Origin: Streptomyces graminilatus
Lineage (GTDB): Bacteria; Actinomycetota; Actinomycetes; Streptomycetales; Streptomycetaceae
DNA: 42,899 nt
Direction: 5' to 3'
Assembly: GCF_001418565.1 (NCBI RefSeq)
Contig: NZ_LIQQ01000049.1
Coordinates: 149 to 43,047 of the forward strand
Both the position numbers and the translations under genes were made by a program. Every line of letters begins with the position of its first letter. Position 1 is the stretch's first letter. A model generated the notes under the pieces. The model was given only the letters and a program-made list of their open reading frames with translations. It was not told where the DNA came from and did not search any database. Shown piece after piece: positions 1 to 8,192 of the stretch.

Positions 1-44
1 GAGTGGCTTGAGTGGCTTGAGCCGTGCGCGCGGCGGGGGCGTGG
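1..44. other. short region before the first gene, with a small direct repeat
   Basis: The first 21 bases contain two tandem copies of GAGTGGCTT followed by GAG. No gene or hairpin is evident in this short edge segment, which lies just downstream of the FtsK-like gene's stop codon. Confidence 0.4.
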
Positions 45-1592
45 CTAGGCCACTGTTTCCTGTTCCTGTTTCACCAGGGTCTGGGCCGAGCGCGGTGGCA
101 GGAGTTCCAGCACCGCCTGGCGCTGGGCCTCGCTCGTCGCGTCGTCGTGCGGGTCCGGGGTGGCCGGGACCTGGAGGCGGTGGACCGGGCCGGTGCCCAG
201 ACGGGCGTAGCCGCGGCCCGGCGGCATGACCGGGACCCGGGTGGTGTGCGGGGGCGCGCCAAGGACCGCCTCCAGTTGGGTGGCGGACGCGGGGCCGAGG
301 ACGACACGCGCGCGTGTGTGCTGTCGTACGGCGTCGCTCAGGGTGTCCGCGCTGTCGAACTGTTCCGCCACCACGACCGTGACGTTCGCCGCCCGGCCGT
401 GCCGCAGGGGGACCTGGAGCAGGGACTGGGGGTCGGGGCCGCCGTCGGCGGCGGCCAGGTGGGCGAGGGCTCCGGGCCGGTCGAGGAGGATCCAGAGCGG
501 ACGGCGGATGTCGTCGGGGAGTGGCCGGCCGGCCTGGCGGGCCTGGTTGGCGGCGATCAGCCGGCGTTCCGTTTCACGCCCGGCCCATTCGAGGCTCGCC
601 ACGGCGCCGGACGCGGCGCACTCGACGGCCAGTACGCCGTCCCGGCCGGTCAGGCACGCGTACTCGCCGGTGCCGCTGCCGTCGACGATCAGGACATCGC
701 CGTACTGCAGGGCCTGGAGGGTGATCGAGCGCAGGAGTGTCGTGGTGCCGCTGCCCGGCTCGCCGATCACCAGGAGGTGCGGCTCGGTGGAGCGGGGCCC
801 CGTGCGCCAGACGACCGGCGGGACGTCCCGCCGGTCCTCGCCGTGGCTGAGGGGGAGCGTGCGCTGCACCTGGGTGGGGTCCGTGAAGCCGAGCACCGTC
901 TCGCCGGGGGACGTGACGAAGCGCTGCGCGGCGATGTCGGTGGGCAGGGGCGGCAGGACGGTCACGGAGAGCTGGTTGCCCTCCTCGTCCCACGCGAAGT
1001 GGTACTCGCGGCCCCGGCCCGACTTGGCGTGCAGCAACTGTTCGATCCGTGCGCGGGAGTCGGCCTCGCCGTCGGTGAAGTACGCGGGGTAGCGCACCAC
1101 CAGGTGCGAGATGCGGCCGGTGCCGTCGAACTCGTACGCGGGGAAGACCTTGTCCCAGTCGCCGCCGTGGGCGTAGAGCGGGGCGGGGTCGTCGGGGATC
1201 GAGAAGTAGGGGACCAGTGCGTCGTACAGGGACTGGAGGCGCTGGGTCTGGGACTCGTCGGGCCCCTCGGGCTCCGCGCCGGAGCGGTCCCGGCCGTGCC
1301 AGGCCGCTGCCGCCATCACCGAGATGACGGCGAGCAGCGGGCCGTACGGCACAAGGGCGACGACCAGGACCACCGAGGCCACCAGGAACAGCAGTGGCCC
1401 GCGCCTGTCCTTGGGCGTGTCCGCCCACTTGCGCCGCCCGGCCGCGGCCAGTCGGCGAAGACCCCGGCTGATCGTGATCAGCGGGTGCAGGACGTCGGTG
1501 GCGCTGTCCGCGGCGGTCCGGGCCAGCTCCCGGCTCCGGGCGATCTGTGCGCTGCCGTTGCTCAGGATGCGGGGGAGGGGGCGCCGGGCCAC
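45..1592 (-). CDS. FtsK/SpoIIIE-like membrane protein with degenerate P-loop
   Basis: A 515-residue protein. A basic N-terminus is followed by a hydrophobic membrane stretch at about residues 68-98, then a cytoplasmic region ending in an FtsK/TraB-like ATPase fold. The GTG start at 1592 has AGGAG six bases upstream. The P-loop position reads GEPGSGTTT (residues 277-285), so the Walker A lysine is replaced by Thr283. The Walker B-like strand is LWILLDRPG with Asp371 and no following Glu. It therefore looks like a non-hydrolysing or weak relative of the FtsK/conjugative-transfer ATPases. It lies 35 bp downstream of the 64-residue membrane protein on the same strand, so the two are probably one operon. 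A chromosomal descendant of an actinomycete integrative-element transfer gene is possible. The assignment to the FtsK superfamily is moderately sure; the function is unknown. Confidence 0.7.
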   Translation of the reverse strand: MARRPLPRILSNGSAQIARSRELARTAADSATDVLHPLITISRGLRRLAAAGRRKWADTPKDRRGPLLFLVASVVLVVALVPYGPLLAVISVMAAAAWHGRDRSGAEPEGPDESQTQRLQSLYDALVPYFSIPDDPAPLYAHGGDWDKVFPAYEFDGTGRISHLVVRYPAYFTDGEADSRARIEQLLHAKSGRGREYHFAWDEEGNQLSVTVLPPLPTDIAAQRFVTSPGETVLGFTDPTQVQRTLPLSHGEDRRDVPPVVWRTGPRSTEPHLLVIGEPGSGTTTLLRSITLQALQYGDVLIVDGSGTGEYACLTGRDGVLAVECAASGAVASLEWAGRETERRLIAANQARQAGRPLPDDIRRPLWILLDRPGALAHLAAADGGPDPQSLLQVPLRHGRAANVTVVVAEQFDSADTLSDAVRQHTRARVVLGPASATQLEAVLGAPPHTTRVPVMPPGRGYARLGTGPVHRLQVPATPDPHDDATSEAQRQAVLELLPPRSAQTLVKQEQETVA

Positions 1593-1627
1593 TGCTGTCT
1601 CCTGGGTGGGTGTGGACGGGACGGGTG

Positions 1628-1822
1628 TCAGAACTTGATTCCGCCGAGCAGGCTGGCCAGGCTCTCGCCGCCGGCCTTGATGCTCGGCGCGATGGCGGTG
1701 CTCGCGAGGTAGAAGCCGAACAGCGCGGCGACGAAGGCGTGCGACGCCTTGAGTCCGTCCTTCTTGAAGAAGAGGAAGACGATGATGCCGAGCAGAACGA
1801 CGCCTGACATGGAGAGGATCAT
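1628..1822 (-). CDS. small two-segment membrane protein
   Basis: A 64-residue protein starting MILSMSGVVLL. I chose the ATG at 1822 because AGGAG lies just upstream (six to seven bases); the longer open frame to 1888 has no such site and begins with a hydrophilic Cys/Pro-rich stretch. Two hydrophobic segments (about residues 2-17 and 27-45) are separated by a short basic loop (FFKKDGLKAS), suggesting a hairpin in the membrane. It is the first gene of a probable two-gene operon with the FtsK-like protein. Small membrane proteins of this kind accompany transfer/spread genes on actinomycete mobile elements, so a partner role for the ATPase is plausible but inferred. No family is recognised with certainty. 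Confidence 0.65.
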   Translation of the reverse strand: MILSMSGVVLLGIIVFLFFKKDGLKASHAFVAALFGFYLASTAIAPSIKAGGESLASLLGGIKF

Positions 1823-2059
1823 GAGGATCTCCTGGTGTGGTGGGGGACAGTCACCATGAGTTCTTCCAGGATCACAGCATGTATCCATACGATAAAAGGT
1901 GCAGTTGGGTGAATTTCCGCGTATTTCACTCGCATGGCTTACCTGTGTGGTGTCAACGAGGCTTGCTGATCTTTGCTGCTGAGGTGTCGGGTCATGCGGC
2001 TGTTAAGCCAGTACTCTGACGATTCACCCGAACGGTTGTAGCGAGAGGCGGTCAGGCCG

Positions 2060-2452
2060 ATGAGTGAAGCCCCCGGCCCCGAGGTCGTGGAGCTGGCGAC
2101 GAAGATCTTCGATCTGGCCCGGCAGGGACAGACCGAGGCGCTCGTGGCGTACGTCGACGCGGGCGTACCGGCCGACCTCACCAATGACCGCGGTGACTCC
2201 CTGGTGATGCTCGCCGCCTATCACGGCCACGCCGACGCGCTCCGGGCGCTCCTGGCGCGCGGAGCCGACGGGGACCGGGTCAACGACCGGGGGCAGACGC
2301 CGCTCGCCGGGGCCGTCTTCAAGGGTGCGCGGGACGTCATCCAGGCACTCCTGGAGGGTGGCGCCGATCCGGCCGCGGGCATGCCCTCGGCCGTCGACAC
2401 CGCCCGGATGTTCGGTAAGACGGAACTGCTGGAGCTGTTCGGCGTGCACTAG
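2060..2452 (+). CDS. ankyrin-repeat protein
   Basis: A 130-residue protein made almost entirely of ankyrin repeats. A helical N-terminus (VELATKIFDLARQGQ) leads into repeats with the usual signatures: DRGDSLVMLAAYHGHADALRALLARGAD, then DRGQTPLAGAVFKGARDVIQALLEGGAD, then a C-terminal cap ending LLELFGVH. There is no signal peptide or catalytic domain, so it is probably a cytoplasmic protein-binding scaffold whose partner cannot be told from sequence. The ATG at 2060 is preceded by GAGAGG at about 11 bases. It stands alone on the plus strand between divergent and same-strand neighbours. A second, broken ankyrin gene lies near 7.75-8.19 kb; the two are not obviously recent duplicates. Confidence 0.85.
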   Translation: MSEAPGPEVVELATKIFDLARQGQTEALVAYVDAGVPADLTNDRGDSLVMLAAYHGHADALRALLARGADGDRVNDRGQTPLAGAVFKGARDVIQALLEGGADPAAGMPSAVDTARMFGKTELLELFGVH

Positions 2453-2755
2453 CCGACGTACACACCGACCAGCCAGGACACGAAAAACGGGGGAGGCGGA
2501 ACGGGGCCGCCGGAAATACGGTCGCGGCAGCTTGAACAGCCGGGTCATCATGACGTCGTGATTCATGGACGTGATGGCTGGGCAGATGTTGCCGCACCGC
2601 GCGGGCCGTGAAGCGGTCCGCATGGGCCCACCTACGAGAGGCAGAGGAAGATGGTCTACAGCAAGCAGGAAACGGCGGGCGCCCCGACGTGTTGTCACGC
2701 GGCCAGGTAAAGCAGGATCCCGGTTGCGTCGACGCTTGATGTGAGGCTGTTTCCC
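2453..2755. other. intergenic region, nothing definite
   Basis: About 300 bases between the ankyrin gene and the HEAT-repeat gene. The base composition is slightly more A+T rich than the genes. I see no convincing ORF, RNA gene or strong hairpin. It presumably carries the promoter of the downstream gene; the TGAGG at 2742-2746 is that gene's ribosome-binding site. Confidence 0.5.
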
Positions 2756-4186
2756 ATGTTCGATCCGGTCATAGCGCCCAGCGGAACACTGCTCGGCCTG
2801 CTCCAGAGGGGCCGCGGCGACGGCACGCTGCACGCGCTCACCGCACCGCGGGCCGACGCGCTCGCGGCACTGAACCACTGCGTGCTCCACGACCCGCGCC
2901 ACGACTGGCAGGTGGAGAACCGCTCCCTCTACTACGCCCGTCTCTATCTCGACCTCCATGGCGAGCTCGACGAGATCGAGGCCCATCTCTTCGACCCCGA
3001 GGACGTCCTCGACACCGACGAGTCACGCACCGGGCTCGCCCTCGCGGTCCTCGGGCACCTCGCCTCGTACGGCAGACGGGACGCCCTGAAGGTCCTGCGC
3101 AGGTACGCCGCCACCGGCACCAGCTGGGCCTGGGCGCTGGACGAGCTGGCGCTCCGGGACGACGACGCGGGGCTGCGCGCCCTCGCCGCCCCCGTGCTCG
3201 CCCGCTTCGGCACCGACCCGGAGGGCGAGGCGGAACTCGCCGCCGCCGTGCGGGACGCCTTCGAGCCCCGGCCCTGGCGGCTGTGGGCCGAGGATCCGCG
3301 CGAATCGATCTCCACGCGCGTGCGTGCCGCCCAGGAGACCGGCTGTTTCGACCGCTGGCAACGCCAGATGCGGCCGTCCGGGCCCCGCCCGGGCTGGAGC
3401 GTGCGGGCCGTCTTCGAGTGGGCTCAGCAGGGCATCGACCGCGGTGCCGTGCTGCATGTGCCCGCCGCGCGGTGCCTGACGGCCGTGGCGGGCCCGGAGG
3501 ACCGGCCGCAGATCGTGGAGGCGGCCCGTGGCGGTGGCGACGGCGCCCGCTGTACGGCCCTGCGCTATCTCGCGGACGGCAATGATCCCGAGGCCCTCGA
3601 TCTGATCGAGGGCGCGGTCGCCGACGGCACGACCGCCGTGGTGGAGGCCGCCATCGCCGCATTCGAACGTATGCGCAGTATTGCGGCCGTCGACCGCGCG
3701 CGCGGGTGGGTCCACCGGCCCGACCCGCTGGGCTCCGCCGCCGGCCGGATGCTCGCCTGTCTGGGCGGCACCCGGGACAGCGACCTCGTCCTCGGCGCAC
3801 TGCGGGAGGCCGTACGGGGCGAAGGGCCCGACGCGCCGACCCTGTGGACCCTCGTGGACGGCACGGGACGGCTCGGGATCGTCTGCGCGGCCCCCGTCCT
3901 GCGCCACATCTACCGGGAGACCGCCTCCTCCCATCTGCGCGGCCGGGCGGCCCGTGCCCTCGCCGCCACCGACCCCTCCTTCGCCGCCGGCTTCGCCGTC
4001 GAATGCCTGTGGGACTGCGAGGAGACCACCCGCGAGGTCGCCGCCCGGCACGCCGAGACCGGTGACGCCAGGGTCGTCGACCAACTGCGCAGACTCGCCG
4101 CCGACCCGGCCGAGGAGGCCGAGGTCCAGACAGCCGTACGAAGCCGGATCGGGCCCGACAGCACCCGTCGTATGAACGGGGGATGA
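2756..4186 (+). CDS. HEAT/PBS-lyase-type repeat protein
   Basis: A 476-residue cytoplasmic protein of repeated amphipathic helix pairs, for example LALAVLGHLASYGRRDALKVLRRYA, ALRYLADGNDPEALDLIEGAV and RGRAARALAATDPSFAAGFAVECL, in the style of HEAT or PBS-lyase repeat solenoids. There is no transmembrane segment and no catalytic motif. I start it at ATG 2756, which has TGAGG nine bases upstream, rather than at the in-frame GTG 2741. Function is probably protein-protein interaction; the partner is unknown. It ends 128 bp before the glycosyltransferase operon on the same strand and is probably separate from it. I am fairly sure it is a real gene from codon bias and length. Confidence 0.75.
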   Translation: MFDPVIAPSGTLLGLLQRGRGDGTLHALTAPRADALAALNHCVLHDPRHDWQVENRSLYYARLYLDLHGELDEIEAHLFDPEDVLDTDESRTGLALAVLGHLASYGRRDALKVLRRYAATGTSWAWALDELALRDDDAGLRALAAPVLARFGTDPEGEAELAAAVRDAFEPRPWRLWAEDPRESISTRVRAAQETGCFDRWQRQMRPSGPRPGWSVRAVFEWAQQGIDRGAVLHVPAARCLTAVAGPEDRPQIVEAARGGGDGARCTALRYLADGNDPEALDLIEGAVADGTTAVVEAAIAAFERMRSIAAVDRARGWVHRPDPLGSAAGRMLACLGGTRDSDLVLGALREAVRGEGPDAPTLWTLVDGTGRLGIVCAAPVLRHIYRETASSHLRGRAARALAATDPSFAAGFAVECLWDCEETTREVAARHAETGDARVVDQLRRLAADPAEEAEVQTAVRSRIGPDSTRRMNGG

Positions 4187-4314
4187 CCCGGGGATCATGA
4201 GCGTGTGGACGCGCGCCGACCCGGGAGGGGGCGGTGCGCAACGCTCACGGGACGTTTCCCGGCCGGAAAGATCGACGTTGACGCGAGCACGTCCCGTACG
4301 GCGACAACACCCCT

Positions 4315-5439
4315 ATGCGTGTAGTCATCGTGACTGAATCCTTTCCCCCCGATGTGAACGGCGTGGCCCACTGCGCGCTCCAGACCGCCCGGCACCTGGT
4401 CGACCGCGGTCACGTTCCCCTCGTCGTCGCCCCGGCCACCGCCGTCGGCAACGGGCCCGACGCCTCGGCGCCGTGCCCCGTCGTCCGTGTCCCCTCCCTG
4501 CCGCTCCCCGGCTACCCCCAGGTCCGCGTCGCCCTCCCCAGCCGACGCGTCGCCGCCGCGATCACCGAGCACCGCGCGGACATCGTCCACCTGGCCAGCC
4601 CCTTCATCCTCGGCGTGCGCGGCATGGCCGCCGCCGCCCGGCTCGGCATCCCCGCCGTGGCCGTCTACCAGACCGACCTGGCCGGATACGCCCGCACATA
4701 CGTTCACGCGGGCGAGGCGGCAGCCTGGCGCCGCATCCGCTCCGTGCACGCCGCCGCCGACCTCACCCTCGCGCCCTCCAGCGCGGCCCTGCACGACCTG
4801 GAGTCGCACGGCGTGCCCCGGGTGAAGCTGTGGCAGCGCGGAGTGGACACCGCGCGGTTCCGCCCCGGACTGCGGGACGAGGCCATCCGCCGCGAACTCG
4901 CCCCCAACGGCGAGGTGATCGTCGGCTACGTCGGCCGGCTCGCCCCCGAGAAGCAGGTCGAACTCCTGGCCGGGGTCTGTGGGCTGGACGGCGTGCGGGT
5001 CGTCGTCGTGGGCGACGGACCCAGCGAACCGGGACTGCGCGAGCAACTGCCGGGAGCGGTCTTCCTGGGCCGCCGCACCGGCGACGAACTCGCCCGGATC
5101 TTCGCCTCGCTGGACGTCTTCGCGCACACCGGCCCCTTCGAGACCTTCTGCCAGACCGTGCAGGAGGCCATGGCGAGCGGTGTGCCCGTCGTCGCGCCCG
5201 CCGCCGGCGGACCGCTGGACCTGGTCGCCCACGGACGCACCGGTCTCCTGGTCCCGCCGCGCGACGCCGTCGCCGTCCGCGACGCGGTGTGGTCACTGGC
5301 CGGTGACCCGGGACTGCGCGCCGCCTACGGCGCCGCCGCCAGGGCGACGGTCGAGGGCCGCACCTGGGCCGCCGTCGGCGACCAGCTCGTCGGGCACTAC
5401 GCCGACATCCTCACCGCGCGGACGGTGGTGGCAGCGTGA
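4315..5439 (+). CDS. GT4-type glycosyltransferase (MgtA-like)
   Basis: A 374-residue GT-B glycosyltransferase. The N-terminal Rossmann half begins with VVIVTESFPPDVNGVA, the pattern of GDP-mannose-dependent alpha-mannosyltransferases and related GT4 enzymes (DxNGVxxS-like loop). The C-terminal half has VGYVGRLAPEKQVELL (donor-binding) and the E-x7-E motif, Glu276 and Glu284, in GPFETFCQTVQEAMASG. No signal peptide is present, so it acts at the cytoplasmic face. The stop overlaps the next gene's GTG start (GTGA), indicating translational coupling. A TTGACG at 4278-4283 may be its -35; no ribosome-binding site is seen before the ATG, so it could be leaderless. The sugar and acceptor are not determined; a mannosylated lipid is the best guess from family resemblance. 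Confidence 0.85.
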   Translation: MRVVIVTESFPPDVNGVAHCALQTARHLVDRGHVPLVVAPATAVGNGPDASAPCPVVRVPSLPLPGYPQVRVALPSRRVAAAITEHRADIVHLASPFILGVRGMAAAARLGIPAVAVYQTDLAGYARTYVHAGEAAAWRRIRSVHAAADLTLAPSSAALHDLESHGVPRVKLWQRGVDTARFRPGLRDEAIRRELAPNGEVIVGYVGRLAPEKQVELLAGVCGLDGVRVVVVGDGPSEPGLREQLPGAVFLGRRTGDELARIFASLDVFAHTGPFETFCQTVQEAMASGVPVVAPAAGGPLDLVAHGRTGLLVPPRDAVAVRDAVWSLAGDPGLRAAYGAAARATVEGRTWAAVGDQLVGHYADILTARTVVAA

Positions 5440-6671
5440 ACACCGGAACACCACGAGCCACGACCGGACCGCTGCGCATCGTCCGGCTGGCGAACTTCGT
5501 CGCCCCCGCCTCGGGCGGCCTGCGCACCGCGCTGCGCGAACTGGGCGCCGGATATCTCGCCGCCGGGCACGACCCCGTCCTGATCGTGCCCGGTGAGCGG
5601 ACGAGCGACCGCGACACCGAGCAGGGGCGCGTGATCACCCTGCCCGGCCCGTTGCTGCCCGGCACCGGCGGCTACCGCGTCCTCACGGACAAGCGGCGCG
5701 TCGCCGCGCTCCTGGAGGAACTGGCGCCGGACCGGCTGGAGGTGTCCGACCGGACGACCCTCAGGTGGACGGGCCGGTGGGCGCGCCGGGCCCGGGTACC
5801 CGCGGTGATGGTCTCCCACGAGACCGCCGACGGCGTCCTGCGCACCTGGGGCCTGCCGGAGAACCTCTCCCGGCGCGCCGCCGACGCACTCAACGTCCGT
5901 ACGGCACACACCTACGCGCGCGTGGTGTGCACCACGGAGTATGCCGAGCGGGAGTTCGTGCGGATCGGGGCGCGCAATGTCGTACGGGCTCCCCTGGGCG
6001 TCGACCTGGTACACCGGCACCCGTCGCTGCGGGACCCCGGGCTGCGGGCCGATCACGCGCGCGAGAACGAGATCCTCCTGGTGATGTGCTCCCGGCTGTC
6101 CGTCGAGAAGCGGCCCGGTACGGCGCTGGACGCACTGGAGGCGCTCCTGCGGCGCGGACAGCGGGCGCGGCTGGTGGTGGCCGGGGACGGGCCGCTGCGG
6201 GGCCGACTGGAGCAGCGGGCGCGCGAACGCGGGCTGCCGGTCGCCTTCCTCGGACACGTTGCCGACCGAGCGCTGCTGGGCGGGCTCCAGGCGTCCGCCG
6301 ACGTGTGCCTGGCGCCCGGCCCCGCGGAGACGTTCGGGCTCGCCGCGCTGGAGGCGATGGCCTGCGGTACGCCCGTGGTCGTCAGCGCGTCCTCCGCGCT
6401 GCCCGAGGTGATCGGGTCCGCCGGGGCCGTCGCCGCCGACGACGGAGAGTCCTTCGCGGACGCCGTGCGGCTGCTGCTGGGACGGCCCGAACGGGAGCGC
6501 CGGGAGAACGCACGCGCGCGTGCGGAGTGCTTCGGCTGGTCGACCGCGGTCGAGGCGTTCCTCGCGGCGCACGACGCGGCGGTGCCGGCGTCCGCCGGTG
6601 AGAAGCCCGCCGGTGAGATCCCCGCCGGTGAGGCGCCCGTACGTCCTGTCGTACCGGAGGGCGTGGGATGA
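5436..6671 (+). CDS. GT4-type glycosyltransferase, second of the operon
   Basis: A 411-residue GT-B glycosyltransferase starting at a GTG that overlaps the previous stop by four bases. It shows the glycine-rich acceptor loop (FVAPASGGLRTALRELG), a donor-site MCSRLSVEKRPGTALDAL segment and the E-x7-E motif at Glu298 and Glu306 in GPAETFGLAALEAMACG. The last 30 residues are a repetitive tail rich in AGE and KPAG, probably disordered. Its stop overlaps the start of the SGNH hydrolase (ATGA). It probably adds another sugar in the same pathway as its upstream neighbour, or acts on the product of that enzyme; donor and acceptor are not known from sequence. Confidence 0.85.
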   Translation: MNTGTPRATTGPLRIVRLANFVAPASGGLRTALRELGAGYLAAGHDPVLIVPGERTSDRDTEQGRVITLPGPLLPGTGGYRVLTDKRRVAALLEELAPDRLEVSDRTTLRWTGRWARRARVPAVMVSHETADGVLRTWGLPENLSRRAADALNVRTAHTYARVVCTTEYAEREFVRIGARNVVRAPLGVDLVHRHPSLRDPGLRADHARENEILLVMCSRLSVEKRPGTALDALEALLRRGQRARLVVAGDGPLRGRLEQRARERGLPVAFLGHVADRALLGGLQASADVCLAPGPAETFGLAALEAMACGTPVVVSASSALPEVIGSAGAVAADDGESFADAVRLLLGRPERERRENARARAECFGWSTAVEAFLAAHDAAVPASAGEKPAGEIPAGEAPVRPVVPEGVG

Positions 6672-7525
6672 GACCGCTGCGGTTCGTGGCGCTCGGCGAC
6701 TCGCTGACCGAGGGGGTGGGCGATCCCTCGGACGGCGCGTGGCGCGGCTGGGCGGCCCTGCTCGCCGATGGGTTCGGTGACGCCCCGGTGGAGTTCATCA
6801 ACCTCGCGGTCAGTGGGGCACAGACGCGCGACGTGCTGGAGAAGCAGACACCGGCCGGCCTCGACCTGGAGCCGGACGTCGTGTCCGTCGTCATAGGGGT
6901 GAACGACACCCTGCGCCGTACGTTCGACATCCACGCGGTGGCCGCCCGGCTGGACGAGGTGTACGCGGCCTTCACCGGCCGGGGCGCGCTACTGCTCACG
7001 GCGTGTCTGCCCGACCCCGGGGCGATGCTGGGGCTGCCCGGTGTCCTGGCGAACCCGCTGGCCCGGCGGCAGCGGGCGGTCAACACCGTCGTCCACGCGC
7101 TCTCCGAGCGCTACGGGGCGGTGCATCTGCACGCCGCCGAGGGCGAGTGGCTCAGCCGGCGCGAGATGTGGAGCGCGGACCGGCTGCACCCCGGCGAGCG
7201 GGGCCACCGGCAGCTCGCGGTCCGCTTCCACGCGCTGCTCGCGGAGGCGGGCGTCGCGGGTGGGGCGGGTCCGTCGCCCGAGCCGGAGCAGCCCGCGCCC
7301 ACCCGCTCGGCCAGCCTGCGCTGGCTGGCCACCGCGGGCACGGGCTGGGTGGCCCGGCGGTGCACCGACCTGCTGCCGCAGCTCCTCAGACTCGCCGCCC
7401 AGGAGATCCGCCACCGCGCGCGGGGCACCAGCGCCCGCCTCGACCTGGGCGCGTCCCACGCCGTCACCGCGGCCCTGGCCGCCCTGACGGTGACGGAGCA
7501 CCGGGCGGAGCCGGACGTGGCGTAG
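6668..7525 (+). CDS. SGNH/GDSL-family hydrolase
   Basis: A 285-residue esterase/lipase-fold protein. Block I is ALGDSLTEG with the nucleophile Ser12; block III is VIGVNDT with Asn79; block V is DRLHPGERGH with Asp171 and His174. The catalytic set is therefore complete. No signal peptide is seen at the N-terminus, so it looks cytoplasmic. After about residue 200 there is a tail with helices (LPQLLRLAAQEIRHRAR) not needed for the SGNH fold. It is the last gene of a coupled three-gene operon with two glycosyltransferases, suggesting it trims or transfers acyl groups on the same glycan or glycolipid; that link is inference from gene order. Confidence 0.85.
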   Translation: MRPLRFVALGDSLTEGVGDPSDGAWRGWAALLADGFGDAPVEFINLAVSGAQTRDVLEKQTPAGLDLEPDVVSVVIGVNDTLRRTFDIHAVAARLDEVYAAFTGRGALLLTACLPDPGAMLGLPGVLANPLARRQRAVNTVVHALSERYGAVHLHAAEGEWLSRREMWSADRLHPGERGHRQLAVRFHALLAEAGVAGGAGPSPEPEQPAPTRSASLRWLATAGTGWVARRCTDLLPQLLRLAAQEIRHRARGTSARLDLGASHAVTAALAALTVTEHRAEPDVA

Positions 7526-7534
7526 ATCTGCCTT

Positions 7535-7602
7535 GGCCGACTGGCCGACTGGCCGACTGGCCGACTGGCCGACCGACCGACCGACCGACCGACCGACCGA
7601 CC
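7535..7602. repeat. microsatellite: GGCCGACT x4 then GACC x8
   Basis: Directly after the SGNH gene, four perfect 8-bp units GGCCGACT (7535-7566) pass through GGCC into eight perfect 4-bp units GACC (7571-7602). Such pure arrays mutate quickly by strand slippage. The apparent reading frames across it (WPT, DRPT repeats) are products of the repeat, not genes. Confidence 0.95.
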
Positions 7603-7749
7603 GGGCAGGCGGGCGGACGGCCACGGCGCCGAACGGGCACGGGCGCACGCGGCTCCGCTGCGCCTGGCGGCGAGGCGGAGGGGACGTGACACCGGCGCCC
7701 GCCAGGGGTGCCCCTGTCTCTTTCGTCAAGCCGGGTGAGGATGGCCGGT

Positions 7750-8192
7750 ATGGCGGATCGGGATCGGTCGGGGCGGACCGCGGTGCACTCTGCGGCCGGC
7801 GGCGGAGACGTGGATGGCCTGAGGGCGCTCTTGGCTGAGGGCGACGACTCGGGGGCTGCCGATGCCGAGGGTTGGACTCCGCTGCATTTGGCGCTCAGGC
7901 GCAGGTGCCCGCTGCTGTCGAAGTGCTGCTGGCCGCGGGTGCGGCGGTCGATGCCGTGGACCGTCATGGCAATACGCCGTTGTGGAGGGCGGTGTTCTGT
8001 TCGCGGGACGAAGGCAGGACGGTTCGGCTCCTTCTGGGTGCCGGTGCCGACCCTGACCGGGACAACGTTCATGGCGTGAGCCAGAGGGCGCCGGCGGGGC
8101 GGATCGCCAACCATGACGTGGCTGTTCACCTTCCGGCTGGGGACGGCACTTCCTCCTGGACGCCGTCTGCCGTGGCGGGCTGGGGTTCGTAG
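7750..8192 (+). pseudogene. frameshifted ankyrin-repeat gene
   Basis: From ATG 7750 (GAGG nine bases upstream) one frame reads an ankyrin start: DRSGRTAVHSAAGGGDVDGLRALLAEG, then AEGWTPLHLAL. At about 7891-7895 the ankyrin pattern moves to the next frame, continuing QVPAAVEVLLAAGAAVDAVDRHGNTPLWRAVF and VRLLLGAGADPDRDNVHG up to a stop at 8192. Restoring one base near GGCGCTCAG would give an uninterrupted repeat, so a single-base deletion is the simplest explanation. The C-terminal segment after about 8080 also matches poorly to an ankyrin cap (IANHDVAVHL). It could be a true pseudogene, a sequencing error, or phase variation; the flanking simple repeats make slippage in this area credible. Confidence 0.75.

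Noticed and set aside
24..1712. 562-codon plus-strand frame opposite the FtsK-like gene
   Set aside because: Antisense shadow; the minus strand has a ribosome-binding site, membrane segments and ATPase-fold features.
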